Shown here in pieces: positions 1 to 9,583 of a stretch of 64,000 nucleotides of DNA (within the stretch, counting starts at the first letter, position 1; each line of letters begins with the position of its first letter). The stretch comes from Calditrichota bacterium. Its GTDB lineage: Bacteria; Zhuqueibacterota; Zhuqueibacteria; Zhuqueibacterales; Geothermadaptataceae. The position numbers were made by a program, and so were the translations under genes. The stretch is taken from positions 21,785 to 85,784 of the forward strand of contig QQUE01000019.1 of assembly GCA_008501765.1 (NCBI GenBank). The letters are read 5' to 3'. The notes under the pieces were generated by a model. That model saw nothing but the letters and a program-made list of their open reading frames with translations, was not told the origin of the DNA and did no database searches.

Positions 1-2
1 TT

Positions 3-2012
<2,010 letters not shown>

Positions 2013-2062
2013 TCTTTTGCACCGCTGAATCCCTGTTTGCTGAAACTCTGGAAAGAAAAACT

Positions 2063-2182
2063 ATGGTAAAAGAGAATCTTGTTATGATCAAGAAGGCGTA
2101 TGAGTTTTCCAAGTAGTTGCTGAACCACACGGGTAAATTCCCGAAGAGCCACTGCTTTTCGGTTGCGGTCAAATTGCAATGC
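2063..2182 (+). pseudogene. avd: avd (DGR accessory variability determinant) remnant
   Basis: A start codon at 2063, preceded by GGAAAG, opens a frame of 17 codons (ending ...KKAYEFSK) that meets TAG at 2114. Reading through the stop gives LLNHTGKFPKSHCFSVAVKL. The combined pattern (K-Y-[DE]-F, then W-L-L, then H-x-x-K-F-P-[RK]-S-H) is the hallmark N-terminal half of Avd four-helix-bundle proteins. The TAG stands where the family has Trp (TGG), a single G-to-A change. The homology ends abruptly at about 2182, where a REP palindrome and RAYT gene begin. The helper gene is therefore both nonsense-mutated and truncated. Confidence 0.75.
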
Positions 2183-2213
2183 CCCTTGCGAAGGTTTAAA
2201 ACCTTCGCAAGGG
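2183..2213. repeat. REP-like palindrome, left of RAYT gene
   Basis: Near-perfect palindrome with arms CCCTTGCGAAGGTTT and AAACCTTCGCAAGGG. The same palindrome recurs at 2808-2838, so the two copies bracket the RAYT gene, as expected for REP/BIME substrates of this transposase class. The left copy marks the point where avd homology stops. Confidence 0.9.
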
Positions 2214-2236
2214 TATAAAAATAAAGGGGTAAACAA

Positions 2237-2797
2237 ATGAACAAACCATTCGAAAAAGGGAAGATTTATCATGTTTTTAACAGGGGCTGCAATCGTGGAC
2301 TCATCTTTTTCTCAAATGAAAATTATCTTTATCTGTTACGGAAAGTGAAATCGACTTATGAACGGTATGGTGTCGGTGTGTTGGCGTATTGTCTAATGCC
2401 AAACCATTATCATTTTCTTTTAAAACAGAAAACTGATAGACCGCTTTCAGACTGGATTAAAACTCTTTTCAATGGTTATGTTCAAGCTGTAAATAAGCAA
2501 CAAAAACGTACCGGAACCTTGTTCGAAGGCCGGGCACAGCATGTACTCGTTGATAACAACGCCTATTTTGTTCACCTTGCGAGATACATCCATTTGAACC
2601 CGGTGAAAGCAAAGCTTGTAAAAAATCCAGCCGACTGGCAGTATTCAAATTATTTGGAATGGATAGAAAAAAGAAATGGAACGTTGGTCAATCGTGAATT
2701 TATTAGAAGTTATTTTGAAAAGCCAAAATTTTACGAAGAGTTTGTAGCTGACCATATTATTGATGATAGTGATATTCAGAAGTATTTATTTGAATGA
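2237..2797 (+). CDS. REP-associated tyrosine transposase (RAYT, Y1_Tnp/TnpA_REP family)
   Basis: This 186-residue single-domain protein has the HUH motif in CLMPNHYHFLL (about residues 53-63). A candidate catalytic tyrosine lies in ARYIHLNPVKAKLV, the characteristic RAYT block, after TGTLFEGRAQ. Such enzymes nick and rejoin single-stranded REP hairpins and are thought to spread REP sequences. The start at 2237 follows an AAAGGGG ribosome-binding site. Identical palindromes lie 24 bp upstream and about 10 bp downstream of the gene, so gene and palindromes form a unit. The unit has landed in or replaced the 3' part of avd. All family blocks are present, so the enzyme looks intact. Confidence 0.92.
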   Translation: MNKPFEKGKIYHVFNRGCNRGLIFFSNENYLYLLRKVKSTYERYGVGVLAYCLMPNHYHFLLKQKTDRPLSDWIKTLFNGYVQAVNKQQKRTGTLFEGRAQHVLVDNNAYFVHLARYIHLNPVKAKLVKNPADWQYSNYLEWIEKRNGTLVNREFIRSYFEKPKFYEEFVADHIIDDSDIQKYLFE

Positions 2798-2807
2798 TAG
2801 TATTAAA

Positions 2808-2838
2808 CCCTTGCGAAGGTTTCAAACCTTCGCAAGGG
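2808..2838. repeat. REP-like palindrome, right of RAYT gene
   Basis: Second copy of the palindrome found at 2183-2213: arms CCCTTGCGAAGGTTT and AAACCTTCGCAAGGG, with one centre base changed. It starts about 10 bp after the RAYT stop codon. Confidence 0.9.
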
Positions 2839-2850
2839 TGGGGATGGCAT

Positions 2851-2883
2851 AAAAAAACCCGTGTGGTCACTACTCCACACGGG
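2851..2883 (-). terminator. Rho-independent terminator for the leftward beta-helix/TonB-receptor unit
   Basis: Stem CCCGTGTGG (2858-2866) pairs with CCACACGGG (2875-2883). Seven A residues at 2851-2857 become a T run on the minus strand. It lies about 150 bp beyond the stop codon of the secreted beta-helix gene ending at 3031. Confidence 0.8.
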
Positions 2884-2946
2884 CTTATTCGGATTACTGA
2901 CTGCCCTTGCGGGCAGCCTGGTCATAGGAAGAACGAATGAATCAGC

Positions 2947-2987
2947 CCTTGACTTCCTCACTCGGCGTGAGGGAATCAAGGTTTTTT
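2947..2987 (+). terminator. Probable rightward terminator after the DGR relic/RAYT region
   Basis: An imperfect long stem pairs CCTTGA..TTCCTCAC (from 2947) with GTGAGGGAA..TCAAGG (to 2981) and is followed by six T residues (2982-2987). It would stop rightward transcription coming from the DGR/RAYT side. Confidence 0.65.
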
Positions 2988-3030
2988 ATCATAGCGATAA
3001 CATCGCTGAAAGGCGCGATCTCATCGCAAA

Positions 3031-4680
3031 TTAGCGCATATAAACCATTTTTTTTGTCAGAATCTGTCCCGCCGTTTCCAGGCGATAGAAAAATACACCT
3101 GTGCTGACATTTCCGGCATTCCAGAAAATATTATGCGCTCCGGCTTTCACGTGGCCGTTGACTAATATGGCAACAGTCTGGCCGATGGCATTGAAAACCG
3201 TGAGTTTCACATTGCCAGCATCTTTCAATACGAAGGAGATATTTGTGCTGGGATTGAAAGGATTCGGGTAATTCTGCTCGAGTGTCAGTTCTTCCGGGAT
3301 CGTAACTTCGGTAGACTCGACCGAAGATGTGATATCGCCAAGATACCCAAGCTCGTCGAGATGCGTCCAACCTGAAAGCCAGTTATTTGCACCGAAAGCG
3401 CCACGATATTCCGTTTTCGTGAAGAAATCGTCGGAGATATCTGTAGCGCCGCTCCAGGCCGGGCTATCTGTAGCGGGGCGTGGATCAAGTCCCTGATTCA
3501 TTTCACGACTGATTCCGCGCAGCATCGGATCAGTCACTTCGTTGTTGTTTTCCTGCAAATGCGCAGCAACGGCTGTCTGTGGGGCAAATTCAGCCAGCGT
3601 GTTTCCGGCGCCGAATCCGTACCACAAGTTGTTGATCAAACCAAGATCACCCGCTTCGAGACGCTTCATGCTGTCTTCAACTTTGTCACCACTATTATCA
3701 ATATCTTCAACTGTGAGACCCAGGCTGGTTGAAGCATCATCGTAGTCTGTGAAAATACTGTTGTAGTAGAAACCACCTGTGTTGTCACGGAAAATAAGGG
3801 CTTGTTCACCGTCACCTTCAGGTGTACTTCCAATACCCGCGCCAATGTAAGTTACATTTGAAAGCATTGGCTTGGCGTAAGGTGTGCCTTGCTCGTTACC
3901 ACCAGCGCCATCCATTTCAGCGATACGACCGGCTTTGTCCGTTCCCTGAATTGCAAACCAGAATTGGTGCTTGCCACCAAAACCCTGATCCCAATCAAAT
4001 GCATCGTCGGAGCAGAATGCGGAGACGAGATATTTTGTATTTACAGTGCCACCGAAGAATTCGAAACCGTCATCGCCACTGGCGTAGGATTCAACATATT
4101 CGATGGTTGTACCAGCGCCAACACCAGCTACCGTCAGACCTTGAATTTCGTTTCCAGTTGAGCTCCCGATGTTGATACCGGTGTAGCGAATCGAGACGTA
4201 TTTGAAAACACCAGAACTGTGATTTGCATCGTCGCCGCCGTAGAGAGCACGAGCAGGGTCGATTTCATTGACACCTTCAACGGCTTTTGGGCTGCTGTTG
4301 TTCGTTGGAGCGAGTCCACAAAGCACCACACCGCCCCATTCGCCGCGGTCCTGGTATGTGAGTGAGCCATCATCATTTACAGAAGTAAAGATGATTGGGT
4401 TGTCTGCAGTGCCTTCTGCGAAGATTTTGCCATGGCGAGTTACAACCAAACCGGATGCAGCAGCATCCTGGCCATCTTCAGCTTGAATCAGCGTTCCTGG
4501 CTGAATCGTCAAAGTAGCTGCGCTATCGACGAATACCATGCCGTCGAGAATGTAGGTTGTGTCTGAGCTGAAGACCACATTCGAACCGACAGGAATGTCT
4601 GTATCGGTGATTGTTCGAGTTTGTCCTGCGAGTAGCGCAGGAAAGAGTACGAGAAGCGATACCTTTATCAGGTTGCGCAT
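3031..4680 (-). CDS. Secreted beta-helix-like protein with C-terminal type A (Por/T9SS-like, FlgD-fold) sorting domain
   Basis: The 549-residue product starts with a signal peptide (MRNLIKVSLLVLFPALLAGQ). The middle is a repetitive beta-rich region with asparagine/glycine turns, consistent with a right-handed beta helix. The C-terminal ~90 residues contain LEQNYPNPFNPSTNISF and end in GVFFYRLETAG...KKMVYMR, the common FCB-group secretion/anchoring domain. The ATG at 4680 is chosen because GGAGG lies 5 bp upstream. A TTG 12 bp further up would overlap that ribosome-binding site. It is the downstream partner of the TonB receptor (104 bp gap) and shares its Pho-box-like promoter region, so a surface role in phosphate-related uptake is inferred. 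Confidence 0.8.
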   Translation of the reverse strand: MRNLIKVSLLVLFPALLAGQTRTITDTDIPVGSNVVFSSDTTYILDGMVFVDSAATLTIQPGTLIQAEDGQDAAASGLVVTRHGKIFAEGTADNPIIFTSVNDDGSLTYQDRGEWGGVVLCGLAPTNNSSPKAVEGVNEIDPARALYGGDDANHSSGVFKYVSIRYTGINIGSSTGNEIQGLTVAGVGAGTTIEYVESYASGDDGFEFFGGTVNTKYLVSAFCSDDAFDWDQGFGGKHQFWFAIQGTDKAGRIAEMDGAGGNEQGTPYAKPMLSNVTYIGAGIGSTPEGDGEQALIFRDNTGGFYYNSIFTDYDDASTSLGLTVEDIDNSGDKVEDSMKRLEAGDLGLINNLWYGFGAGNTLAEFAPQTAVAAHLQENNNEVTDPMLRGISREMNQGLDPRPATDSPAWSGATDISDDFFTKTEYRGAFGANNWLSGWTHLDELGYLGDITSSVESTEVTIPEELTLEQNYPNPFNPSTNISFVLKDAGNVKLTVFNAIGQTVAILVNGHVKAGAHNIFWNAGNVSTGVFFYRLETAGQILTKKMVYMR

Positions 4681-4750
4681 GAATACCTCCAATAATTTTC
4701 AAATTAAATGAATTAGGTATAATTCCCACCCAATTTGAGTGGGCGCTGCA

Positions 4751-4779
4751 TTGAGTCCTGCGCTAAACACAGGACTCAA
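4751..4779. other. Intercistronic hairpin between TonB-receptor and beta-helix genes
   Basis: Perfect 10-bp stem TTGAGTCCTG / CAGGACTCAA with a 9-nt loop and no T run. It lies in the gap between two co-directional genes. It could be a processing or RNA-stability element, or a weak attenuator that sets the relative expression of the two products. Confidence 0.5.
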
Positions 4780-4784
4780 CGTGG

Positions 4785-7694
4785 CTATAATTTGTAGTCC
4801 AACGAAATTCCTATAGTCGTTCCACGTTTGTATTTTTGGTAGATGAATTCTTCATTTACCTGATCATTTTCAAGTTGATAACTGAAAACCCGTGCTCTGT
4901 TGAGCAAATTTTTAGCTGTCAGAGATAAATTAATATTTCTGGTTATTCCGAGTGTGCCTTTAAAATCCAGTGTGCCGTAGGCACGTTCGTAAATATCCGG
5001 CGTTGCCGCTGTTGCCACCAGGTACAACCGGTCACCAAAGACATTGTAAAACAGCCCGGCGGAGTTGTTATGCGAAAATGATTTATATACCATGTTTACA
5101 TTCAGCAAGTAAGGTGACTGTCCGGTGAATGGGCGAGTTGATTCAGCATTGGGATCGCCTTGCGCACGAATCTCCTCCAGCTCTGCTTGCGGAATGTCAA
5201 CCTCAGAACCGACTATCGATAAGTTTGTCCCGAGGTGGAAGTTTTTTAAATTGCTGTTAATAAAACCGAGTGCCTTTTTTGCCTCAAGTTCTACGCCGAG
5301 AACACGTGCGTTATCCACATTCTGGATGCTCTGGAGTGCATCATCGCCTGAGGCGCCGCGTGGATCAAGAAATGGTTCGAGCGGATCGTTGAAATTCTTG
5401 AAGAAGCCACTGACCGCCAAAACTTCACCCGGATTCTGGAACCATTCCCAGCGAATATCATAATTTTGGATAAGCGTGCGACTCAATTCAGTATTGCCGC
5501 GGTAGATGAAATCACCGACAAATTCAAAACTTTGATAAGGCGCCAATTCGCGGAAAGTCGGGCGTGCTACGGTTTGTGTCGCTGCAATTCGCAGGTTCAT
5601 GTTGTCTTGCGGGGCGTAAATAAAATTTATCGATGGCAGAACATCTGTATTTTTAAGATTTCCTGCGCCATCATCTGGATTCTCAGTACGGCTGTTCATC
5701 AAGGATTTTTCAATGCGTGCACCACCAATAAATCGTAATTTGCTCGTCAGTGGCAGATCAATCATCGCGTAGGCTGCAGTGACGTCTGCATCGCCATCAA
5801 AAAAGTTGGAAGGATTGATTTTTTCATTGATTGTCAAGCCGTACCATCTACGATAGCGACTGGATGAAACGGAATCAACGATCCCAACCTGAGCAAAATA
5901 AGTGTCGACATCCGGGCCATACTGGCGGTAACTCAGGTTGCTCGTATCGTATTCAAAGCGGCGTTGATCATAGCTTCTTGTAATTGATTTACCAGAGAAC
6001 CCAGTTTTGAATTTGGCATCAAAACCGTTCCATTGTTTGAATGGGAAATTCAAGTTGAATTGACCTGATCGGGTCTTTTCGTTCAAATCGCGGTAATAGC
6101 GTTGCGGGCTTTGTGAGTTGGCAAGATCATTTCCATACAGATATTCACCGTCTTCATTAATGTCGTAGATATTGAAAAAATAGCGTTGATCGGGTTCGAT
6201 TTGGTCATTTTCAGCAAGGGCAACTTGCCAATCAATGTTCATGTTTAATACGGAAGATACTTTGTGATCGCCCTCGAGTTGATAGCTGTTTAAACCACGT
6301 TCTGTCCACGAAAGTACCCGGGTTTCAAATGTTCTGGTCGAGGCGGAAGATGTCCTGTCACTTGCGCGGTAACCTTCAAGATAGCGCGCCATACTTTCAG
6401 CGCTTTGGGTGCGCATGTATGAGAATTTAATATGGCCGAAGGTGTTGTTTTTATAGGCGAGATTGGCGATTGAGCCCCAACTGATATCACGGGTTCCTTT
6501 TTTATCTTCACCGGTGAATTCGGGTGTCAGAGCTTCGACATCTTCTAAATCGCCAACCAGTTTAAAACGTCCGGTTTCACCATTTTCATAAAATGAATAT
6601 TGTTGTCCCCATTTCAAGCTTCCGAAAAAGCCAATACTGTGATTTTGTGCTTCATCAAAAAAGAGTGTGTTGCCAAGGGAAAAGCCCATTGAGCTGTTGA
6701 TTCCCGCGCTCGAAGCAATGGGCATCATTACATTGCTAAAGGATTTTGAAGCTTCATCGAGGTAGAGTGCTTGCTCTAAATTCTCAACATCACGCGGTGT
6801 TGGAATTTCGGCAGGTGAACTTCCAAAAATTGATGGTAATTCTCTGGAGCCGTCGTCCATCGCAAGCCAGTCATGGCCACCACTGTTAGGCTGAATGAAA
6901 TTGTCATTGCCGGTTGTAACTGAATTATAACCAGAAGATGTTGACATCTGGATCGTTAGTTTTTGTGGATAATTTTTTGTTGTCACATCGACAAGACCGC
7001 CGGTGAAAGTGCCGGGTTTGTCGGGGGTAAAAGTTTTGATTGTGTTTATGTTGTTCAACATGTTCGACGGGATGAGATCAAGCTGAAAGGATTGCTTGTC
7101 CGGGTCAGCGCTCGGCAATTCGGCGCCGTTTAATGTCGTGGCCGCGTAACGATCGCCAAGGCCGCGGATGTATACATATTTACCATCGACAACTGACGCG
7201 CCAGTCACTTTTTTCATTGCCGCGGCTGCATCGCCGGCACCCGATTGTGACATGTCTTCAGCACTGATGGCGTCGCTCACCGCTTCAGCTTTTTTGCGGT
7301 CGCGCAATAAAATGGCAGAATTATCGCGCTCGACCTGCGCCTCAACGACTACCTCTTCACCCTCGATGGTTTCCATTTTTAAGCGGAAAGAGATTTCTTT
7401 GGATATGTTGGTATTGACGATAACTTGCAGTTCGATCTGTTTTTCATACCCGATCATCGAGCACAAGATATCGTAGGTTCCGGGAGCGAGATTAAGGGTA
7501 AAATACCCATCAATGTTGGCAGCTGTTCCTACATTTGTGCCAACGACAACGACATTCGCTCCGGGCAACGGATCAGATGTTTCTGCGTCGATCACCTGAC
7601 CGGTTACCATCCCTTTTTGTGCAAATATACTTCCGGGTAAAGCAATTATGATGGCTAAAACCATCACAAAGATATAGAGTTTTGGATGTTTCAT
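4785..7694 (-). CDS. TonB-dependent outer-membrane receptor with carboxypeptidase-regulatory-like N-domain
   Basis: The 969-residue protein has a signal peptide (ending near GSIFAQ). A CarboxypepD_reg-like domain follows (GQVIDAETSDPLPGANVVVVGTNVGT...), then a plug domain (AMKKVTGASVVDGKYVYIRGLGDRYAATTLNG), then a long beta-barrel ending in YKRGTTIGISLDYKL. It should import a bulky substrate across the outer membrane using TonB energy. The ATG at 7694 follows GAGGAAGT; an in-frame start 51 bp upstream has no such signal. A TTAACA-type direct repeat lies about 110 bp upstream, and a PhoB-type regulator is divergently encoded. The substrate is therefore inferred to be a phosphorus source, although this is not proven by the sequence. 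Confidence 0.88.
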   Translation of the reverse strand: MKHPKLYIFVMVLAIIIALPGSIFAQKGMVTGQVIDAETSDPLPGANVVVVGTNVGTAANIDGYFTLNLAPGTYDILCSMIGYEKQIELQVIVNTNISKEISFRLKMETIEGEEVVVEAQVERDNSAILLRDRKKAEAVSDAISAEDMSQSGAGDAAAAMKKVTGASVVDGKYVYIRGLGDRYAATTLNGAELPSADPDKQSFQLDLIPSNMLNNINTIKTFTPDKPGTFTGGLVDVTTKNYPQKLTIQMSTSSGYNSVTTGNDNFIQPNSGGHDWLAMDDGSRELPSIFGSSPAEIPTPRDVENLEQALYLDEASKSFSNVMMPIASSAGINSSMGFSLGNTLFFDEAQNHSIGFFGSLKWGQQYSFYENGETGRFKLVGDLEDVEALTPEFTGEDKKGTRDISWGSIANLAYKNNTFGHIKFSYMRTQSAESMARYLEGYRASDRTSSASTRTFETRVLSWTERGLNSYQLEGDHKVSSVLNMNIDWQVALAENDQIEPDQRYFFNIYDINEDGEYLYGNDLANSQSPQRYYRDLNEKTRSGQFNLNFPFKQWNGFDAKFKTGFSGKSITRSYDQRRFEYDTSNLSYRQYGPDVDTYFAQVGIVDSVSSSRYRRWYGLTINEKINPSNFFDGDADVTAAYAMIDLPLTSKLRFIGGARIEKSLMNSRTENPDDGAGNLKNTDVLPSINFIYAPQDNMNLRIAATQTVARPTFRELAPYQSFEFVGDFIYRGNTELSRTLIQNYDIRWEWFQNPGEVLAVSGFFKNFNDPLEPFLDPRGASGDDALQSIQNVDNARVLGVELEAKKALGFINSNLKNFHLGTNLSIVGSEVDIPQAELEEIRAQGDPNAESTRPFTGQSPYLLNVNMVYKSFSHNNSAGLFYNVFGDRLYLVATAATPDIYERAYGTLDFKGTLGITRNINLSLTAKNLLNRARVFSYQLENDQVNEEFIYQKYKRGTTIGISLDYKL

Positions 7695-7801
7695 CTTTAC
7701 TTCCTCTTCATATGATTTACAGGCATGATCAGTTTGACTGATCATCTTTCAATAATCCGCGAGTAAAATATCCAATTATTATTAAATGAGGATAAATCCA
7801 G

Positions 7802-7819
7802 TGTTAAGTTTGTGTTAAG
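7802..7819 (-). promoter_or_regulatory. Pho-box-like direct repeat upstream of the TonB receptor
   Basis: TGTTAAG-TTTG-TGTTAAG on the plus strand: two identical heptamers at exactly 11-bp spacing. On the minus strand they read TTAACA-N5-TTAACA, facing the TonB-receptor gene. Heptamers at 11-bp period are the known binding geometry of PhoB/PhoP response regulators, and a PhoB-type gene is divergent from this site. Confidence 0.65.
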
Positions 7820-7906
7820 GCAACGCTGCCATGTCCAGTAAATTCATTAATATTGTGAAGAAATAAATGCTTGTTTCTAATTATTTTATAATAAATATGA
7901 TTCGAA

Positions 7907-7924
7907 TATTAACTAAATGTTAAG
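7907..7924. promoter_or_regulatory. Second Pho-box-like repeat, upstream of the response regulator
   Basis: TATTAAC-TAAA-TGTTAAG keeps the 11-bp period and the TTAA core of the site at 7802-7819, with two mismatches between the arms. It lies 73 bp before the regulator start codon, so autoregulation of the regulator is plausible. Confidence 0.5.
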
Positions 7925-7997
7925 CTGGCTGGACATCCCTTCATAAATAAAAAAACGTTGTAAATTGATGTCCCGAAGTCTAATTTTAGGGGATAAA

Positions 7998-8732
7998 ATG
8001 ATGATTAAAAACCAACTGACAGAGAATACTAAGAGCATAAATATGGTACAGAAAATTTTACTCGTTGATGATGAAGAAGATATCCTCGAATTGATCCGGT
8101 TCAATCTGGAAGGTGAAGGGTACAACGTATTTGCGGCGCAAGAGGGGCATACAGCCATCAAGTTGGCAGTAAAAGAAGTGCCTGACTTGATAATTCTCGA
8201 TGTCATGCTGCCGGGGCATGATGGCTGGGAAGTCATACGTGAATTGCAGAAAAATTTGCAAACGCAACATATCCCGGTGATTTTTCTCACGGCCAAGGAT
8301 AATGAAATTGATGAAATCGTCGGATTGGAATTGGGGGCTGCAGATTATGTTGTCAAACCCGTGAGTATGCGTAAACTGGTAGCCAGGGTTAAGAATGTCT
8401 TTCGTATGCAGCAGTTGAAAGACAAAGATATCGATTCGAATTTGATAAATGCCGGCGCATTGGAAATCTATCCTGAAAATTTTCTGGCGAAAGTCGCTGG
8501 AGTATCAGTTGATCTGACAAAAAAAGAATTTGAAATTCTTCTTTATCTTGCGGAGCGTCCCGGTCGAGTCATTTCCCGCAATACATTACTCAACGGAATT
8601 TGGGGGGATGATATCGTGATAATAGATCGCACGATTGACGTGCATATTCGTAAAATCAGGGAAAAATTAGGCGCGGAAGCTGATGCTCTGATCGAAACCA
8701 TCCGCGGTGTGGGCTATCGATTCAAAGAGTAG
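7998..8732 (+). CDS. phoB: OmpR/PhoB-family response regulator
   Basis: The N-terminal receiver domain (KILLVDDEEDILELI, phospho-acceptor Asp in DLIILDVMLPG, LTAKDNEID, VVKPVSMRKL) is joined to a C-terminal winged helix (VDLTKKEFEILLYLAERPGRVISR...RTIDVHIRKIREKLG...IRGVGYRF). This is the PhoB/OmpR architecture. The ATG at 7998 is chosen because AGGGG precedes it. A later ATG at 8043 would also leave the receiver intact. No histidine kinase gene is adjacent. PhoB identity is supported by the neighbouring PstS-like gene and the Pho-box-like repeats, not by the protein alone. Confidence 0.85.
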   Translation: MMIKNQLTENTKSINMVQKILLVDDEEDILELIRFNLEGEGYNVFAAQEGHTAIKLAVKEVPDLIILDVMLPGHDGWEVIRELQKNLQTQHIPVIFLTAKDNEIDEIVGLELGAADYVVKPVSMRKLVARVKNVFRMQQLKDKDIDSNLINAGALEIYPENFLAKVAGVSVDLTKKEFEILLYLAERPGRVISRNTLLNGIWGDDIVIIDRTIDVHIRKIREKLGAEADALIETIRGVGYRFKE

Positions 8733-8737
8733 GGGTG

Positions 8738-9583
8738 TTACTCCAGTTCAATGACTGGCAAGTAACCCGATTCCAGCGCTATTCGCTGCCCGGCCTGACT
8801 CATTGTCCAATCTATAAATTTTTTAACACGCCCGCGGGGCTTGTCTATCGTATATAAATATAGGTATCGGGATATGGGATAGGAAGCATCCCGAATGTTT
8901 TTTGGTGTGATTGCAATATTGTTTATTCGCGCCATTTTCACGCCTTCCCCATAAGCAAATCCACCATAACCAATGCTAAATTTATCCTTTTGTACAGCCC
9001 GGACGATGGCTGAAGTGCCTGCCAGAACCTGAACATCCGATGTGTACGGTTGGCCTTGCAAAACATGCTGTCGCAAATAATGGTGAGTACCGGAATTGGG
9101 TGAGCGACCATAGAGTTTAATCGATGTATCCTGCCACGCCAGTTCCTGCCAATTGAGAACATTGCCAGTGAAAATGTTTTTAACTTCAGTCAACGAGAAT
9201 GATTCAACCGGATTGGACTTGTTCAGAAAAATAGCAATGGCTTCTTTTGCAACGAGAAAACTGAATCCAACTGAACCATGAATTTGGGCAATATTTTGCA
9301 CCTCTGCAGAACGTAAAGGGCGGGAAGCCGTACAAATATCCGCACTGCCGGTTGCCAGGGCAGCGGCTCCGGTTGCCGTACCACCCCCTTGAACATATAT
9401 TGAAACATCAGCATTTTCCTGCATGTAAGCTGTCGCCCAATGTTTGGCCAGTGGTAGTAATGTATCCGAACCCTTAATGCGTATAATCGTTTTTTTGGGT
9501 CCCAATTGCATTGAACAGCTGGCAATATATAATAAAAAGCAAAGGGATACGAAAAATTTAACTTTACGGGAGATAGATTTCAT
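8738..9583 (-). CDS. pstS: PstS-family phosphate-binding lipoprotein
   Basis: The 281-residue protein has a lipoprotein signal (LLYIASC lipobox). The periplasmic-binding fold begins IRIKGSDTLLPLAKHWATAYM, followed by VQGGGTATGAAALATGSADICTASRPL, and then GRSPNSGTHHYLRQHVL, the usual phosphate-binding loop context. It would capture phosphate in the periplasm. No pstCAB genes are present nearby, so it may act as a stand-alone binding or sensing protein, or serve a transporter encoded elsewhere. Its ATG overlaps the stop codon of the upstream M28 peptidase (ATGA), indicating translational coupling. The gene converges on the regulator with only 5 bp between them. Confidence 0.85.
   Translation of the reverse strand: MKSISRKVKFFVSLCFLLYIASCSMQLGPKKTIIRIKGSDTLLPLAKHWATAYMQENADVSIYVQGGGTATGAAALATGSADICTASRPLRSAEVQNIAQIHGSVGFSFLVAKEAIAIFLNKSNPVESFSLTEVKNIFTGNVLNWQELAWQDTSIKLYGRSPNSGTHHYLRQHVLQGQPYTSDVQVLAGTSAIVRAVQKDKFSIGYGGFAYGEGVKMARINNIAITPKNIRDASYPISRYLYLYTIDKPRGRVKKFIDWTMSQAGQRIALESGYLPVIELE

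Noticed and set aside
2237..3030. DGR reverse transcriptase or template repeat downstream of avd
   Set aside because: The space is filled by the RAYT gene, two palindromes and two terminator hairpins. I could find no YxDD-type frame and no copy of the variable region.
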